A stretch of DNA of 15,739 nt. Origin: Parabacteroides sp. AM08-6. GTDB lineage: Bacteria > Bacteroidota > Bacteroidia > Bacteroidales > Tannerellaceae. Where the stretch lies: contig NZ_QRMP01000031.1 in assembly GCF_003473295.1 (NCBI RefSeq), positions 1-15,739 on the forward strand, given 5' to 3'. Shown here piece after piece: positions 15,004 to 15,739 of the stretch. A program made the position numbers and the translations under genes. The notes beneath the pieces are model-generated. The model saw nothing but the letters and a program-made list of their open reading frames with translations, was not told the DNA's origin and did no database searches. Every line of letters begins with the position of its first letter. Positions within the stretch are counted from its first letter, which is position 1.

Positions 15004-15161
15004 GATAACTATGTTTTATGTTTATGGTATAAGTATAAATAAAACAGATTTGGTGGTCGAATTGATATAAAGGCAGGTGCATTTTTATGCTGTTTTAAAA
15101 GAAGCGGCGTCCTTTTTAACCCTTTTTTCTAAATCAGGAAGCATCGCTTCGTCGGCTTAAC
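15004..15161. other. Non-coding stretch between winged-helix gene and transposase remnant
   Basis: About 158 bases of AT-rich DNA with no recognisable gene, no TAnnTTTG promoter box on the minus strand for the winged-helix gene, and an in-frame stop (15158-15160) just before the transposase homology begins. Confidence 0.5.
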
Positions 15162-15496
15162 CCGAACGTTATGCCTATACGGCCCGTTTGAAGGATTGCA
15201 AGATAGGTATCAGCATGACGGAAAGCGGGAATCCCAAAGACAATGCAGTAGCCGAACGGGTGAATAACACCATAAAGAACGAGTTGCTCAAAGGCATGGA
15301 GTTCTACCGGATCTTCGATGTAGAGGCTGCCGTCAAAGCTGCCGTGGAGTTCTATAATAATGAACGCCCTCACTGGAGCTTAGACGGTATGACGCCCTCA
15401 CAGGCAGCGGGTTGCGAAGGAGAACTGAAGAAGAAATGGATCAGTTACCGTGAAATAGCCATAAAAAAGCAATGTGGGATACTCATGACCGGATAG
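15162..15496 (+). pseudogene. 3' remnant of an IS3-family transposase (OrfB, integrase catalytic core)
   Basis: From about 15162 the frame reads ERYAYTARLKDCKIGISMTE followed by SGNPKDNAVAERVNNTIKNE, then YNNERPHWSLDGMTPSQAAG to the stop at 15494-15496. This is the C-terminal third of an IS3/IS150-type DDE transposase. The glutamate in AVAERVNNTIKNE corresponds to the E of the DDE triad, and YNNERPH is a family hallmark. The two catalytic aspartates and the whole N-terminal part are missing. An in-frame stop occurs at 15158-15160, immediately upstream of the homology, so the element is a 5'-truncated relic and not active. Any initiation codon in it (such as TTG at 15188) is incidental. Confidence 0.88.
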
Positions 15497-15504
15497 GAGC
15501 TCTT

Positions 15505-15523
15505 CGGAGGCTTCGCGCCTCCG
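15505..15523. repeat. GC-rich hairpin after the transposase remnant
   Basis: CGGAGGC, loop TTCGC, GCCTCCG: a 7-bp perfect stem just after the transposase stop. It is much richer in GC than the surrounding DNA and is probably part of the insertion sequence's 3' end. Confidence 0.6.
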
Positions 15524-15533
15524 GCCGCATGGC

Positions 15534-15554
15534 AAACCACCGCGGTGGTTTTTT
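15534..15554 (+). terminator. Palindromic hairpin with T-run, likely IS terminator
   Basis: An 18-bp perfect palindrome, AAACCACCGCGGTGGTTT (15534-15551), followed by further T residues. It looks like the intrinsic terminator of the transposase gene and follows the first hairpin by 10 bases. Confidence 0.6.
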
Positions 15555-15563
15555 CATAATCTA

Positions 15564-15595
15564 TTGGGGTAAATCTGTTATCTTGATTATTTTTG
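15564..15595 (+). promoter_or_regulatory. Possible promoter reading out of the right edge (TTG-N21-TATTTTTG)
   Basis: TTG at 15564-15566 is followed after 21 bases by TATTTTTG at 15588-15595, fitting the Bacteroidota promoter pattern. The next ATG, at 15629, opens a frame of only 24 codons, so the gene it serves is either beyond the window or absent. Confidence 0.4.
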
Positions 15596-15739
15596 CAGCC
15601 AATCTGATCGGTCTGGTTAACCTCATTCATGGATAAGAGAGAAAAAGGTCAACCTTTATTATGTTTTAGTTTTAACCGAGTCAACCTGACTTATATATAA
15701 GACGGATAGTACTCAACGATAATCGTTAACATACAGCGT
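15596..15739. other. Right-edge stretch without a recognised gene; palindromes present
   Basis: No recognisable coding sequence. GGTTAACC and the inverted repeat AACGAT-A-ATCGTT at 15715-15727 are visible, and GTCAACCT occurs twice. These could be operator or insertion-site features, but nothing decides between them. Confidence 0.35.

Noticed and set aside
14795..15070. Plus-strand 91-residue frame with a hydrophobic start
   Set aside because: It is antisense to the winged-helix gene, whose conserved helix motif supports the minus strand.
15445..15630. Minus-strand 61-residue frame across the IS hairpins
   Set aside because: It crosses the terminator palindrome and the end of the transposase remnant, and has no recognisable domain.
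15629..15703. 24-codon frame after the right-edge promoter-like motif
   Set aside because: It is too short and without a ribosome-binding or conservation signal; kept only as part of the unexplained right edge.

Overview
The window looks like chromosomal DNA of a gut-type Bacteroidota (order Bacteroidales). The evidence is repeated TAnnTTTG-type -7 promoter boxes, a two-HU-domain/SPOR envelope protein, an Oar-like TonB-dependent receptor, a DUF2582-type winged-helix protein and AT-rich intergenic DNA. I cannot assign a genus from the sequence alone.

Region 1 (1-4396, minus strand) is a compact operon, read right to left: cbiB, an S4-domain RNA-binding-like protein, cobU, cobT, cobS and cobC (cut by the left window edge). 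Together these cover the late half of adenosylcobalamin synthesis. CbiB attaches the aminopropanol arm, CobU activates cobinamide to the GDP form, CobT makes alpha-ribazole phosphate, CobS joins the two, and CobC removes the phosphate. No corrin-ring genes and no cobalamin riboswitch are visible. The lysine-rich S4 protein inside the operon has no obvious cobalamin role.

Region 2 (4397-8873) holds housekeeping and envelope genes. An HU-CCDC81/SPOR membrane protein (plus) is divergent from cbiB and shares a very short double-promoter region with it. After a bidirectional terminator come, on minus, a small ribbon-helix-helix protein and an SPFH/band-7 membrane protein, probably one operon. Divergent from these on plus is a Pif1-like superfamily 1 helicase fused to C-terminal TPR repeats.

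Region 3 (8874-14740, plus) is an export and degradation set: an Oar-like TonB-dependent outer-membrane receptor without a SusD partner, a terminator hairpin whose loop carries a -7-like promoter box, then a likely two-gene operon of a lipoprotein nucleotide-pyrophosphatase/phosphodiesterase and a secreted GH71/GH99-like glycoside hydrolase.

Region 4 (14741-15739) is mixed: a small winged-helix gene (minus), a 5'-truncated IS3-family transposase remnant followed by two GC-rich hairpins, and about 180 bases with a promoter-like motif and palindromes but no convincing gene. I see no defence system, CRISPR array, tRNA or rRNA. The most unusual points are the orphan S4 protein in the cobalamin operon, the near-leaderless divergent promoters, the promoter box nested in a terminator, and the phosphodiesterase/GH99-like pair.
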